Shown: in pieces, positions 50,610 to 62,015 of the stretch
Position numbering within the stretch: position 1 is the first letter of the stretch
How the letters are laid out: each line of letters opens with the position of its first letter
Assembly (NCBI GenBank): GCA_015501075.1
Contig: JADNYJ010000103.1
Coordinates: forward strand, 62,001-126,000
Length of the DNA: 64,000 nucleotides
Reading direction: 5' to 3'
Origin: Gymnopilus junonius
Taxonomy: Eukaryota; Basidiomycota; Agaricomycetes; Agaricales; Galerinaceae
Made by a program: the position numbers and the translations under genes
The notes under the pieces: generated by a model
The model's input: only the letters and a program-made list of their open reading frames with translations
Told to the model about the DNA's origin: nothing
The model's database searches: none

Positions 50610-52252
50610 ATGGCCTCCTCGAGTGTCCTTCCTTCCACAGTCATCGACTATGTCGACCGCTTGCAGGATGAATCCAAACAGTCCAGCACTTACATCTCCA
50701 AGCTCTCCGAAATAAGCGGCCTCGTCTCCTCCAGTCGCAAGTTTTCATCCGACGCGTCGACTCCCCTCAGCAGGAGGCCGAAGAAGAAGAGGCACACGAA
50801 AATCCAGAGTTCAAACTCCCCAGTAAGAAATCTCTGTTCGTTATTGTCGGGGGAAATGCTCTGTTCCAGGTGCGCAAGGGGGTCTAAATATTTGAATATC
50901 AGCCAACTCCCATTTTCAAGATGTCTTTCTTTATCATCGTTTCCTCGGCCAGCGTTTATGCTGAGCTTCTCGGAGGAACGGCCACTTTCTCGGGTCTCAT
51001 TATCGGTATCCCTCCAGCTATCTCAGGCTTATCGCTCTTGTTTATCTCTCGCTATGACGGAGGTATGCTGCTTCATCTACCACCCCTGTATAACAACCCC
51101 TCACCGAGCAATTAACCCAAACCACAGGTCGATACGGTGTGCCCCTGAACATATCCTACATATCCCTCGTCCTGGGAAACATCCTTTACGCACTCGCCTA
51201 CCGTGCGCAATGGCTCTACCTTCTCCTCATCGGCCGAATAGTGACCGGTCTCAGCTTCATCGCATTCATGTACTCCAAGCGGTTCTGCACCGACCCTCGT
51301 CTCGTCGGTATCCGCAGACGCACCACACTCGCCGGCTGGCTTGTCGTCGGTCAGGCGTTTGGTTTCTCAGTGGGCCCCTTTTTCGGTGGTCTCCTGTACA
51401 AAGTCGGGTTTGGAAATAAGGTCTTTAATGGTGTCACTAGCCCTGGATGGATCGTAGCTGGCGTATTCACGATCTTCCTCGTCTTGAGTAACCTATTATT
51501 GGAGGACGTCCCCGTGCCAGAGATCAGCCAATAGAACTACAATCTCCCACCTCTCAACTGCCAACCGCCGCAGTCGAAGCCGAAGCCGGAGCAGCGACCC
51601 CTCGTTCTCGTTCACCAACTCCGACGCCTACAGACCCTCATCAGAAGAACCCTCCTTCCGTAGCGTAACGCCCGCCCAATGGGGAGTGATCATCTGCATG
51701 TGCTACTACTCCATGACCTGCTTCTTCATCCTCGGTAGCTGGGAAGCCAACATCCCTGTCTTCACAGCTAGCGCACTCGGCTACTCACCCTATAACGCAG
51801 GAAACTTCATCGCTCTGGGAGGTATCTCCTCCTTCCCTTTCCTCCTCCTCAACGTATGGTACGCCAGACGCATACAAGATCGCTCCATCCTCGCTGCGGG
51901 GACCACATTAGGCTTATTCGGGCTCCTCATCATGCTAGCTATCCTGCGCACTGCAAAAGTCACTTTTGGCTCGCTCTTCATTTGCTGGTTCCTCATCGCG
52001 TTGGGCTTCAACCTCGCCAGTACATGTACCCTGAGTCTTCTATCAAAGCAGCTCCCAGACACTTGGAATAGAAAGGCGAGCATGGCTATCCAATACAGCA
52101 ACTACCTTGGCCGTGTCACTGGTGCTATCCTGGGAGGAGCTGGAGTAAAAATGGGGATGATCAATTATATTGCGGTGCAGATAGGTGTCGTTGGTCTCGG
52201 AGGCGTGATGTATCTGACGTTATGGAGGCAACTCAAAGCCAAAACTGGTTGA
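50610..52252 (+). CDS. MFS transporter, MFSD8-like, with frame breaks
   Basis: This is a 12-helix major facilitator. After a hydrophilic N-terminus comes KKSLFVIVGGNALFQ, an intron, then IFKMSFFIIVSSASVYAELLGGTATFSGLIIGIPPAISGL. The MFS loop 2-3 motif follows as SRYDG/GRYGVPLNIS across an intron, then IGRIVTGLSFIAFMYSKRF and GIRRRTTLAGWLVVGQAFGFSVGPFFGG. The second half, from about 51686, begins with a polar, Ser/Arg-rich loop and continues WGVIICMCYYSMTCFFILGSW to VMYLTLWRQLKAKTG. The closest group I can name is the MFSD8/CLN7-like organelle transporters; the substrate is unknown. Two frame problems exist: near 50728-50732, and at about 51521-51534, where a TAG follows PVPEISQ while the linker continues in another frame. 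Either can be read as a one-base error. Confidence 0.75.
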
Positions 52253-54067
52253 TTGGTTTTTGTCCATCCCATCTTGTGCTTGTATTTATACGGTCTCTCG
52301 CGATTTGCATTTCTAAAAGTACTTTCAAGTGTTGCTTAAACAGAAACATCGACCAGAACAAACTCCCCACTCCCGACAAAATTGCTTTGATTACAATTTT
52401 TCGTGCAAACGTCTTTAGAGGGGATGAACCAAACCACCGATCGACCCATTAAGGAGCTTCTTCTATATAAGGTAACTATTTCCCAAAGTGGATAGATCAT
52501 CAGCCCCTAGGACAAACGCAAACAAAAACTAGTCTTTACAAGTTTACCTGAACGGAAAAAAAATTTAAATAAACAAGGATGGTCACCGTTGTGCTGATAC
52601 TAGAACAGTCCATCATGGCTGAGTTACTCGAAGGCTAGGTGATGATCAACCGGTGGTTGTGCGCATTAACACCCTACGCTATTGATACATGGTAGCGAAT
52701 ATTTTCCTTCCAATAATCGATTACATTCCTGTGCTTCGGCTGAGAGAAATACAAGAGGTGTCAGATCCACCGATCTTGGACGTAGGGTTCCCACGGATGG
52801 GGGGGTATTCCTCAAAGCAGTTGACGGCTTCCTCTCGGCGAACAATGTGGCATGTGACCGGCGTAGCTCAGCATCAACACACCAAACCTTCGTCAACTAA
52901 GGTAGTTCATCCCAAGTTCATCCTGACCTCTTATCACTTTCGACGCAGCGCTCCAGCTTGATGTGTCCTCTGCTCCCGCAATAACCTCAACAGGGTCAAC
53001 TGATGCTGTATATACTGTATCATCTCAGCCTCTCTCTCCTTCTCATGTCAATATATTTTTGTCAAATAATTCAACGAAGGAGAACGTCAGACCAAGCTCA
53101 CTTCAAGTCCTTTGTGAACAATGTTATCCGTGACTTACATGGTGAATCTCCTCGATGACCTCATAGCACACAACCAATACAAAACCCTCCTATGCCCGTT
53201 CCATTTGCCTTGCCCATGGAAGTAGCTTATTGTTCTTATAACCAACCACAAAGGGATGTATTCTACTAACTAATTCCATATCTCTTCCTACTTTATCCAT
53301 TTGAAACCTCATCACTTTGAGCGACACTAGAGTGTGCACTGGTAAGTATGTCCCATGCCGCCACCAGCCGCACTGATTATATCAGCTCCGCCGAGTGTGC
53401 CGAGTGTGAGAAAATGATGAGTTGGCCAGGCACATATTTGGATCTGACGTCCGGGATCACTGGATCTGACGCCTCTTGGAGAAATAGTGCCCCAAGCTTG
53501 AGATCTGCCAATGCCGGTTCTCTGTGTGACCATCCTGGACTCAAACTCTGTGGCTACTTTCACCAGGTTGGAAGAGTTAGGAAACTAGACATTCTGGGCA
53601 CAGTGACGTTGAAAATGAGGAATGAATCATGAATGAATGTTGAGAGTAAATAAGTTTATAAATGGATTTTGTCCTATTTGTTAAAAACAGGCATTGATCC
53701 GACAGCGGCACAAGACCTGGGGTGAGAGTCAAGATGGATCGGGGTAAAGAAAATATTATCCAGATGATCCAGATTACATGCCAGATGAAATTGGGCGTCC
53801 TAACTTTAAAGGCTTTCTTAAGCGGCAACGTCAATCATTGGATAATTAAATAAGTAGAGTGTACATACTATACTTACTTGATGAGCAGTCAATGAGCTTA
53901 AGAGTAACCATGAAACATATACTGCTCGGCCGATCAATATATAGTATCGCTATCAGAGCAACAGTATCGATGAAAATATAGAGTAGTGAACCAAGATGAA
54001 TAATACGTATGTGTGGGACATCTCAAATCCTTTGCAAATTACCCGACTCTCCGAGACGGCGTATTAG
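52253..54067. other. Gene-free stretch, 1.8 kb
   Basis: I find no supported gene here. Small frames on both strands (for example 53348-53632) lack family resemblance. There is a short tandem duplication, GCCGAGTGT, near 53395. It could hold degenerate transposon sequence, but no ends or target-site duplication are visible. Confidence 0.4.
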
Positions 54068-56203
54068 TTAGTGCTCGCACAAGGAGAATGTACTAGCCTC
54101 AAATGCCTGATGACTTTTTACTACAAACTCCTTCCGTTCCTCTATTAAATCCATCCTCAATTTCTTCGCCTCCTGCATATTAATCGGAAAATCAACATCT
54201 TCCAAAACATGATCCTGCAATTCGAGCGGAAGACTAGCAACACCACGACCAGAAGCACGGCTGCCCGCTCCCAAATTTGCATTGGCCTCCAGATGCAGAG
54301 ATTGTGTAACCGCCCACCACCACTCTTGTTGCTGGCACGGAACATGTGCTGTACTGATGACTTTGATATTCGGGTCAACGAGGAATAACGCAATAATTTT
54401 GCGATGCCCGGGCTTGGTAGGATCCTTCAATTTGAACGGGCCGACACGATGCTGCAGGATATTTGGGAAGGTAAGCAGACGGCCTTCGAGAGTCTCGACG
54501 CTCCCGACTTCCTGCACAGCAGGCCCATCCTGCTCGCATCCGAATATTTCAGAGAGGAATTCATGTTCATGTTGCATGTAGGCAATGTGTTCCGATTCCG
54601 ATTGCTCGTCGCATTGCTGCTTGAAAGACAAGATTGAAGCAGTGATGTTTTCGCAGGAGTAGTAGTATAAAGATGTTGCCACGATATGCTCATTCTAAAA
54701 GTTCATCAAAGATTTAAGAGTTTAATGCACAAGTGAAAAATCGAAACGAAGGTTAATTACCATTTGACCTTCAACATGCCAAGACCCTCCATTATATGCC
54801 GGTTTCTCAGACGTCAGCTCAATATTCGCCAACTTGACGATGACCTGCAATCCCCGTTGCCCATATTTGTCCTTCAAACTGAACACTGGAGGTTCATCCA
54901 GCGGTTTAAAAGTTTCTGGCTCAGGACGTAAAACCTTCCGAGTATCCTCGATCCAAGCCTGCCTTCTTTCATAGTAATCATCCTCAGATTCATCAGATCC
55001 TTGCTGAGGACCCTCTTCTGGTGGGAGGTTTCCAGGATCTGGGTCGTACGTAACTTCGTCATAATGTACGCGCGCTGGGTGGCTGTATGACTCCACAGTT
55101 AACGGAGCCAAGGTTACATTCCAGAGCGGGACAGAAGACGAGATGAGTCTTTCAATAAGTCGGTAAAGGGGCTTTTCTTCTCCAGGATGAAGGTTATTGA
55201 TATACGTTGTAATTCTAAACATAATATCAAAATCTGATATGAAGGATGGAACAGAGGTGTAACATACCTTGCTTCGCCAGAAGATATGTCAACTTCACAA
55301 GGTAGCCATTGAAATTTCGCACTGAAAGGTTTCTTCAAGTAGTTCTGCTGCCAGCTATAAAAATGTACAGGTGGTTTCCCAAATTCATGGGTGTCGTCTT
55401 CTCCTGGAATAGGTGCAATTTCACCTTCTCCCGAACGTGTGATACAATCTTCCAGAGTGGTAGCTTCACCATTGGCCAGAACACGCGTCCGACCATAGAT
55501 GAGAGGAAATAAGGAAGGGTGAATCAGGTCCCAGACCTTCTCGTCCGATCCTGGATGCCAGTCCTTTAGTCTTTCAGGAATCTTTGCCTCAAACTCCTTG
55601 ACGGCCTCCTGAAGCTCCTTTTTCAACTCTGGAGGAACAGCAACATCAGATTTGACCACGTCACCATTGTAAACAATGATAGGTGGGTGCTCAGCGGGGT
55701 CTTCAGGGAGCAAGCTTGCTTTGTACTTGAGCTCCTCAATGCACCAGTTAATCATACTTTCGGTGATGTCGCGGCCAGAAGCGAGCGCTTCCTCCTTCCA
55801 CTTCTCCACAATTTCAGGATCGTTTACCTATATTGATGTGCTCAGATTGCAGAACGCAACGCGTAAAAGCGCCTGACGCATACCTTGTGATACCACCCAG
55901 GTTTATCTGTGATACTGTTCATCAATTGCAGCATAGTAAGCTCGCGTAAAGGCACCATAGCAAGTCTGTAGATTGAGCAAAACATATTCAGCCAGCACGC
56001 AAGATTATAGTTCAGACTACGCGGCAGTAAACGTACGTGGTCTTTCCTGATTTCATACCAAACGTGCTTAGCGCGCTCGGAAACAACGGTCGAACGAAAC
56101 CAGGATCGCCTTCTTGGGGCTCGTAGTTTAGTGGGCGCCCAAAGCCTGGTAGTGTCGTCCTGCCCTCACCGGCTGTTGCTGCTGGAGTCTCTTTGGCGGA
56201 CAT
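54068..56203 (-). CDS. DUF4246 family protein, copy C
   Basis: This is the third paralog and the cleanest: no frame break was noticed. It starts MSAKETPAATAGEGRTTLPGFGRPLNYEPQEGD and continues VPLRELTMLQLMNSITDKPGWYHK, ALASGRDITESMINWCIEELKYK, DWHPGSDEKVWDLIHPSLFPLIYGRTRVLANGE, AKFQWLPCEVDI, ITTYINNLHPGEEKPLY, GGSWHVEG, NEHIVATSLYYYSC, NILQHRVGPFKLKDPTKPGHRKIIALFLVDPN, ending LCEH at 54068. It has about 600 residues with no signal peptide or membrane segment, so it is probably cytosolic. The HVE, HR and GHRK positions are shared with the other copies. Its function is unknown; oxygenase-like is my inference from those residues. Confidence 0.82.
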
Positions 56204-56661
56204 GATGAATGGGTATTTGGGTTATCTTCGAAAGGAAGGTTGATTGGGTTTATATAGATTTTGATCCACCTTCAACCACCCGTCGCGCCAAGTGGGAATC
56301 GAAATGCGACATTTTTCGGGACCCATAACGACGAATGATCTTGTCAGTGTCATCTGCCAATGCCATCTTATTGTGTGACTTGTACTGGCCGAATCAGGCC
56401 TTAACGTCGATTTCACACCTTTAGGAGTCAAGAAACTAGTCATTACGTTGAAGATCAAATGGGTAAATGAGTGAATCAGAGGACGGTGACCGACCGACGT
56501 TGCGAACAATGTCAAGCGTCGGGACCGGTACCGCAAGAGGCGCGCCTGCCAGGCGACATCACTGTATCATAATAAGCGTAAACACCAGAAATTTCAGCAT
56601 TCACCTGTCGCTGACACTGTATTCGGGTTGCATAGACTTTCGGAATAGCCTCTCCTCAATA

Positions 56662-57463
56662 ATGCCTCCACGATCAGAAACCCTCCCAGAAGGCATTCAC
56701 AAGCTGACAAAGCTCTTAGCGCACCTCAACACCTCTCCCAAACTCTCGCTGACTGGCGTGAAGAGACTGAGGCTTTCACTCGCGTCGCAGAATGACCACT
56801 TTGGTGCTCGGTAAGTGCGGCACTCCAGGAGTGGTTTATTACTGCGTTTGCGCGTTGCTGAGCTTTCCTAATCTATTGGTTGTCAACGGTTTTCTTACGT
56901 GCACGCTCATTTGCACAGACATTTCGTCAAGGAAGATTTGCCACGGATACGATGGGCAAACCCTACTTTGGATATCGAGGTGCGAAGAGAAATTAAGACA
57001 CCGCAGGAGCAGTGGAAAGCACAGATGGAGGTGGAACTACGTGCGTCGCTCTTTACCGCTTCCGTCCCTTTTTCAATTAACACCACTCTTTGTACCAGCC
57101 AACGGCACAGTACAAAGGATCGACATGCAGGACAAATGGTCAACAACAATTTTAAAGGAGCTGATGGACCTCGCGGGTGGCGATCCATGGAAGCGACACG
57201 TTCAAGAGTGTCAGAAAGCAGGCACACCTGTGATTCCGACTGGTGAGAAGGTGAAGGCGAGGCTGGCGAGTCCTCCGAAAAACTTGCCGACATTAGAGGA
57301 TTACCTAAATCAACACCCGGCGAAACGAGTTGAACGCTTAAAAGCCATTGAAGCAAGGAGGGCAAAGAGGGCTCCGGAGACCTCTAAAACTTCCTCGTCC
57401 TCGACCTCTCCCCCTCCACCCAATCCTTTCTCGACCTCTCCAGAGACTTCAGCACCGCCTTAG
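56662..57463 (+). CDS. MRP49: Mitochondrial ribosomal protein, L51/S25/CI-B8 domain (mL61/MRP49-like)
   Basis: There are three exons: 56662-56810, 56919 to about 57040, and about 57100-57463. All are in frame. The protein starts MPPRSETLPEGIHKLTKLL; then GVKRLRLSLASQNDHFGARHFVKEDLPRIRWANPTLDIEV is the thioredoxin-like L51/S25/CI-B8 fold, with the conserved R-H-F-x-x-E-x-L-P-R-I-x-x-x-N-P core. Next come VQRIDMQDKWSTTILKEL and a low-complexity Ser/Thr/Pro-rich tail ending TSAPP. The match to fungal MRP49-type large-subunit proteins is good by order of motifs; mS25 is the alternative. It is convergent with GET2. Confidence 0.72.
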
Positions 57464-57649
57464 TTGATCTCCATACCATATTCATCCCATTGTACAAACT
57501 AATATACACCATTCAAAAGGCCTGCAACCGAAAATTAGGGTTTCTAGTAAATATATACAACGCAGTAATTTAATGCACATGGAACGACAACAACAGCAGT
57601 CGTAAAAGATACAGTGACGTTATGCTACTGCAAGTCCAAAGTGTCGGAA

Positions 57650-58911
57650 TCATGTTTCGCTGGAGGCTAACCACCCAGAGAAATAGATGATGAATCCAAT
57701 GCCCACTACAATCCCTGACAGGTCGTCTAAAAATAAGGAGCCCATCTGCATATATTTGAGTCCATTTATGATGAGAGATGGGAATGGTTGAGGGAGGTGT
57801 GGCAGCGCGAGTGCGAGGAGAGTAGGTGGTTGAACGGTATCCTATAACGAAAAAATATAAGTTGACGAAACAGCCAAACTAGGATCCTCAAAACTCACAA
57901 AGCCAGAGAATATGCGCAAAGAATGTAAGATGATCTGTAAAGTGGTAAACGCCCAGAAGAAAGGCTGGAAGGTCATCCATTAACCATTACCGACCGAAAT
58001 TCAAGAGTTGGAAAACCACGTACCACAATCCGAATTTTAAACGTCTGCATAGCATCCAACACCGCAGGATTCCTATGGCCCAACTCTGCCCACCTCCTCC
58101 ATAAACTGACAGCACCCTGACCCTCAGCCACGCCACCCGCCTCACTGAACGCCTTTGGCTCAGCCCACAACACGAAATATGCCAACAAACACCACATTGC
58201 CACGAGGTGCACCAACGGCATAACCTTCTGCAGCCTCGTCTTCTCCTTCGGTGGTTCCATACCCATTCCCGGAGTTGCTGGGAACTTTCCATCCATTCCC
58301 ATCATGCCCATACCCGGTCCACCGAAGGGAGGGAACATCCCCGCACCACCGCCCGCACCAGCCTGGGGTCCACCAAGTAACGCAGCAAGAGGGTTATCCA
58401 TCTGCGAAATGGGGTCCTGCAGTTCGCCGAACGGTGAAGGCTGTGAGGGCGCAGCGGACGCGTTCATAAGCGCCTGCATGAACTGCTGCTGCTGTTCCGG
58501 CAGCCAAACAGATGGATCTGTTGCGTTTCCGGCGAGGCTTTCGAAGATATTGGCGTTTCGTGAAGGCGTGGTGCCTCTTCGCCTTGACGTGGAGGAAGAG
58601 GGTGCTTGCGAACTGGGTTCAGGAGAGGGACTCCTATGCGTTGGCGGTGGCGGCATGTTTGATGTCGCCTCTCCAAGAAAATTGCTCGCTTTTGTTGATG
58701 GCAATTGCGCTAGAGGTGGATCTGTACACAGGATGAGCAACGGCATAAAAAAATTAATCAGACGGATAACGCAATTGGATGACATACCATCATGGTATAG
58801 CGCTGAAGCGTCTTCACCTCGCGCCGACGTCGTCAGTTTCGCAAGTCTATCAGTACCGCGACTGAGAATGGCCTTTCTACGGGCTTCTGCGCGTGCAGCT
58901 GCAGAAGACAT
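57650..58911 (-). CDS. GET2: GET complex subunit Get2 homolog
   Basis: GET2 is the ER receptor subunit that takes tail-anchored proteins from the Get3 ATPase. The N-terminus carries the Get3-binding charged helix, with ARAEARRKAILSRGTDRLAKL in family order, near residues 6-26. A long disordered Ser/Pro/Met/Gly-rich region follows (FPPFGGPGMGMMGMDG). Three hydrophobic segments come at the C-terminal end: LVHLVAMWCLLAYFVLWA, an aromatic-rich one (PFFWAFTTLQIILHSLRI) and SGIVVGIGFIIYFSGWLA, with TGA at 57650. Introns lie near 58722-58785, around 58010 and near 57900. ATG 58911 (MSSAAARAEARRK) is chosen because it puts the RRK motif close to the N-terminus, as in yeast Get2. Confidence 0.8.
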
Positions 58912-59262
58912 TGGGGGCGGATTTTTTGAAAGGGATCCCTGTGGACGTGTGCAGAGCACTTTTTATATGGAGAACACAGTCAGGACGTGGCAAGCCTGTG
59001 TTTCATAAGGTAGAGGAAATCCATACTCATCCAATGTCAGGTGATGTGACCTTCTGTGATGAGGTAGTTAGCAGACGCACGTGCCCTGGCAATATCAAGC
59101 ACGACGCGGTCTACAGATCGCTCGATGTTCGTTCCTCCATTACAATACATTAGGATCGATAGTGTCTAGTATGTACAAGCCTTGATGTAAAATACACTAA
59201 GTGATTTAGTATGACTTGGTATGAATTATACACTGCAAAAAGAAAAAAACCGAAGTTTGGCT

Positions 59263-59415
59263 TCAAATCTTTGCCTTCGAAAGGTCCTCCATCAAAGATT
59301 CAGGTAAAACATGATGGCCACGATATTTTCTCGATGCCCAGGCAGCCTGCTTGCTGTTTAGGCCTTGATAATAAGTGTCCATGAGCTGGCACACTTTTTT
59401 TACGCGTCGACGCAT
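59263..59415 (-). other. Short coding-like fragment, possible transposon remnant
   Basis: A 50-codon frame reads MRRRVKKVCQLMDTYYQGLN, then KQAAWASRKYRGHHVLPES, with TGA at 59263. The KQAAWAxxKYRGHxxLPES pattern is familiar to me from repeated hypothetical proteins in agaric genomes, possibly transposon-associated. It is too short to be a whole gene. Confidence 0.35.
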
Positions 59416-59504
59416 TTACAAAATAAGGTCACGTGTATGCGTCATAGAGTCGTAGTTATCCTCTTTAATAAGATGCCAATTCTTACGAGCACAAATGAGC
59501 AAAA

Positions 59505-59557
59505 GTGAAACCGCCAAAATTTCAGAATCCCCATTTAAAAATTATTGGCGGTTCTAC
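59505..59557. repeat. Inverted repeat, about 18-bp arms
   Basis: The arms GTGAAACCGCCAAAATTT and, on the other strand, GTAGAACCGCCAATAATTT flank a short AT-rich centre. It could be a small foldback/MITE-like remnant or a cruciform site. Confidence 0.45.
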
Positions 59558-59737
59558 TTTCTCTAAGGTGGATCTCTAATAATTGTCATGTTGATTTAAG
59601 TGGTTTTGTCACTCTTCATCACGCTTGATCACCTGACATTGGATGAGTACTTATGGATTTCCTCTACCTTAACCGGTGTTTGGCTCACTACATCGGAACA
59701 AATACGCTGGTCAGGTCTCCCTCTTTGAATTTCCACC

Positions 59738-59905
59738 ATGGTTCAACGCTTTCCCCTCAGAAGGTTAATAGCCGAAGGTCGAGATCCTTCTACTGCTGTA
59801 GCTAAAATGCGTCGACATATATTCTCAGCACACTTTGGTAAGTCGCCAAAGAAATCTAATGCCAAGTTCAAGTTGGACGTTGGACCACTCCTGAGGACCA
59901 CTTGA
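59738..59905 (+). other. Small open frame in a strong start context, unassigned
   Basis: The ATG at 59738 lies in CCACCATGG context and opens a basic peptide beginning MVQRFPLRRLIAEGRD and running about 55 codons; a GTAAGT donor-like site sits at about 59839. I recognise no family. It may be chance. Confidence 0.2.
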
Positions 59906-60266
59906 TATTTCACCTTTAAATCGCAAGCTTAAGCGTATATCATACTTTACATCGTCCTATTATAGGCCAATACGTTTGGAATTTGAGTTGGATTACTCGA
60001 AGGTTATCATGATTAGGGCAAGTAGGGCAATGTTGGACATCTGACCATTCGCTATAGTGCTATATAAGCCAGAAACAATCGAGAACAAAAGGAGTATAAA
60101 CACTTAGGTAGGTAAGTGAACTTATCAAAAAAACCATTAGTCGATCTAACTACTACAGGTTAAAGTCTCCGATAAAAAAACGAACATCCCACAGTTGAAC
60201 GGTGAGGCTAGAACCCCAAAATTTCCGTAGGAAGACGTTGTACTACATAACAAGGGCTTCACTGTA

Positions 60267-60348
60267 GGCGCTACCAGGGATCGAACCTGGGTTTCGAGAA
60301 ATCAAGGCAAGTCAGAATCTCGAGTGATAACCACTACACTATAGCGCC
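60267..60348 (-). tRNA. tRNA-Gln (anticodon CTG) with an intron
   Basis: The minus strand folds as a tRNA: acceptor GGCGCTA pairs with TAGCGCC, the D arm GTGTAGTGGTTATCAC follows, then anticodon stem CGAGA/TCTCG and T arm CCAGG-TTCGATC-CCTGG. The anticodon loop, read TT-CTG-A, is extended by about 11 nt, consistent with an intron just 3' of position 37. CTG decodes CAG glutamine. Box A and box B promoter elements (TAGTGTAGTGG and GGTTCGATCCC) are intact. CCA is not encoded, as usual for eukaryotes. Confidence 0.88.
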
Positions 60349-60442
60349 TTCAGGCAGACACCTTCAAAGATCCTTCAGAAGAAATATCAATATAGTTTTT
60401 CACTTTTTTGCTCGGGCATTGTAAATTAATGGAATTTATTTC

Positions 60443-60470
60443 CTGCTAACCATTACACTAATCCCGTCGG
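60443..60470 (-). pseudogene. tRNA 5' fragment
   Basis: About 95 bp upstream (in transcription sense) of the tRNA-Gln, the minus strand reads CGACGGGATTAGTGTAATGG and then TTAGCA, a typical acceptor-plus-D-arm 5' half with an A box. No anticodon or T arm follows, so this is a truncated tRNA relic. Confidence 0.5.
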
Positions 60471-60730
60471 TAAGCAATTGCTAATAATAAGGCAGAAGTC
60501 GAAGGCGAAGCTGATAAAGTAATGTGCGAAAGTCAATAATAACCTGGCGCGCAAGTGGTAATCGTGTCTTTAAAAAAATGCGGATAGTAACAATGCAGTG
60601 CGTGATGTATGTATCATTTGTGCGTGAGGTGATAAACTGTCTGCGCTAAAAATCAGCGCGGAATATGCGGGTAAGAAATCGGCTTACTATGATGGTTGCA
60701 TAATTGGTTAAAGGGGAGTTGTGAATATGG

Positions 60731-60847
60731 TCAAGCAACGACGCAGTATGCATTCCCGCCAGAGCCTCCAGTCTCCTCGTTAGTAGGGACCGATGCATCC
60801 TCGGCTTGAGTGGTGAAGAAGGACGCAATGTTGAAAAAGGAGTCCAT
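60731..60847 (-). CDS. CaaX lipopeptide mating pheromone precursor 1 (CVVA)
   Basis: This is a single small exon of 38 codons starting MDSFFNIASFFTTQ and ending EETGGSGGNAYCVVA with TGA at 60731. It has the features of a basidiomycete a-factor-like pheromone precursor: MDxF start, length 35-60, acidic middle (QAEDAS, NEE), a Gly-rich region before the last cysteine, and a C-terminal CaaX box (Cys-Val-Val-Ala) for farnesylation, proteolysis and carboxymethylation. The mature peptide is probably released near the NEE site by N-terminal processing; this is inferred. A TATA-like element lies 103-112 bp upstream of the ATG. The peptide would bind a STE3-type receptor and act in mating and nuclear compatibility. 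The receptor is not visible in the window. Confidence 0.88.
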   Translation of the reverse strand: MDSFFNIASFFTTQAEDASVPTNEETGGSGGNAYCVVA

Positions 60848-60949
60848 TATAGTGTGCGAGGATTGAACTTTTGGTAGGCAAAGGAGGCTCTGGATGGTGC
60901 TGAACTTAAATGCGCGGACGAGCTTGGAGAGAAGCATAAAAGATGAAGT

Positions 60950-60959
60950 CTCCTTTATA
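60950..60959 (-). promoter_or_regulatory. TATA-type element of pheromone gene 1
   Basis: The coding strand reads TATAAAGGAG, with its first base 112 bp before the ATG. The same 10-mer occurs upstream of pheromone gene 2, which supports a shared promoter core. Confidence 0.55.
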
Positions 60960-61540
60960 TTCTACGGATAGAGGTCAGCTATCAATTCAAACCCGCTCTG
61001 AGTGACCGGTCATGGTGCAACACAGATAACAAATCTCAGTCAGAGGCATAATTTTAACTTTGAATTCAACGCGTGTCATTGAGCTGCGCTTAGTCTTATT
61101 GTCTTTCCGGTCATCTAATAGGAACGGAACTCACGACAGGCGAGTCAGAATCCTGGGATAGCCAATGGTCCGTCATGAAAGCTTGTGCAAGCAAACAAAA
61201 ATGACAACAATAGTGAGCTTTTTAACCTATAAGGAGCGGGACAGGTGAGTTTAGTTGTGAATACAAGATAACAATAAAGCCGTTCACTTTCATCTCCGAG
61301 TCGGCTAAAGATGCTGCCAATTTTCAGAGCTCTTGGATCATAGTTTTCAAGAAAATTTAGCAGCAAGTGCGGAGCATTTTGACTGGGAAGTTTATATATC
61401 CAATTTTACGACCACCAACCAGCTCTTGAGATTATATGAACGCGTCTTGTTGTGCGTTATCGCCGGTCGGAACACCGCCGCCGCCACCTTGCAAGCTAAA
61501 TTTGGATTGATCTGAATCCAAAAATAGTAGGTAGTCGTGA

Positions 61541-61600
61541 GCGCCAATCTTGGAGCCGAACCCCGTTCTCAGACGCTCCCACCAATTGCAAAAAGGAAAG
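61541..61600 (-). repeat. tRNA-like / possible SINE remnant
   Basis: The minus strand contains TTGGTGGGAGCGTCTGAG and then GGGGTTCGGCTCC, which resemble a D-arm end and a box B (GGTTCGxxTCC). The arms do not form a full tRNA cloverleaf, so a tRNA-derived SINE head or tRNA relic is possible. Confidence 0.25.
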
Positions 61601-62015
61601 AGGAACCTGAAATAAACGATCGCGCAGTTGATTAAATATTTTAGGACATTTTTCTTCTTCTTCTGATAATAAGACGCTATATTATAGTTGAACTACTCAG
61701 GGTCCAACGGCAACTTCTGTTTTCCTATTTTTGTCAGGTCGGACCTTAATCCATCCTCTTCATTTCATGCGCCACACAACAATTAGGGACAAGAGTTGCC
61801 GTGATGTTATTGCAGAATAAGACGGACTTACAATTACTACTCTGGGGCTGGGAGCCTAACCTTGATTCTTGAATAATGCCTAGAGAAGTTTGTGCAGCGT
61901 CATGTACGTTAGGTAGTACTTACACTGCCTGTCTCTGTATGGGTAGACAATAAACCGACTCTATGGGGCCTTATAATAGATAGTGTAAGTACTCCTGCAT
62001 TTGTCTCGACTTGGA

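Noticed and set aside
53327..53632. Overlapping frames on both strands near 53.3-53.6 kb, considered as transposon remains
   Set aside because: No transposase motifs, terminal repeats or target duplications could be seen.
59653..59800. Frame starting MDFLYLNRC and ending Y-C-C-S
   Set aside because: MDF start is tempting, but the cysteine is not at position -4, so it is not a CaaX box, and composition is unlike a pheromone precursor.
61333..61515. Plus-strand frame containing L-C-V-I-A, looking like another CaaX pheromone end
   Set aside because: The sequence continues in frame after CVIA without a stop and has no ATG start; it is probably chance.
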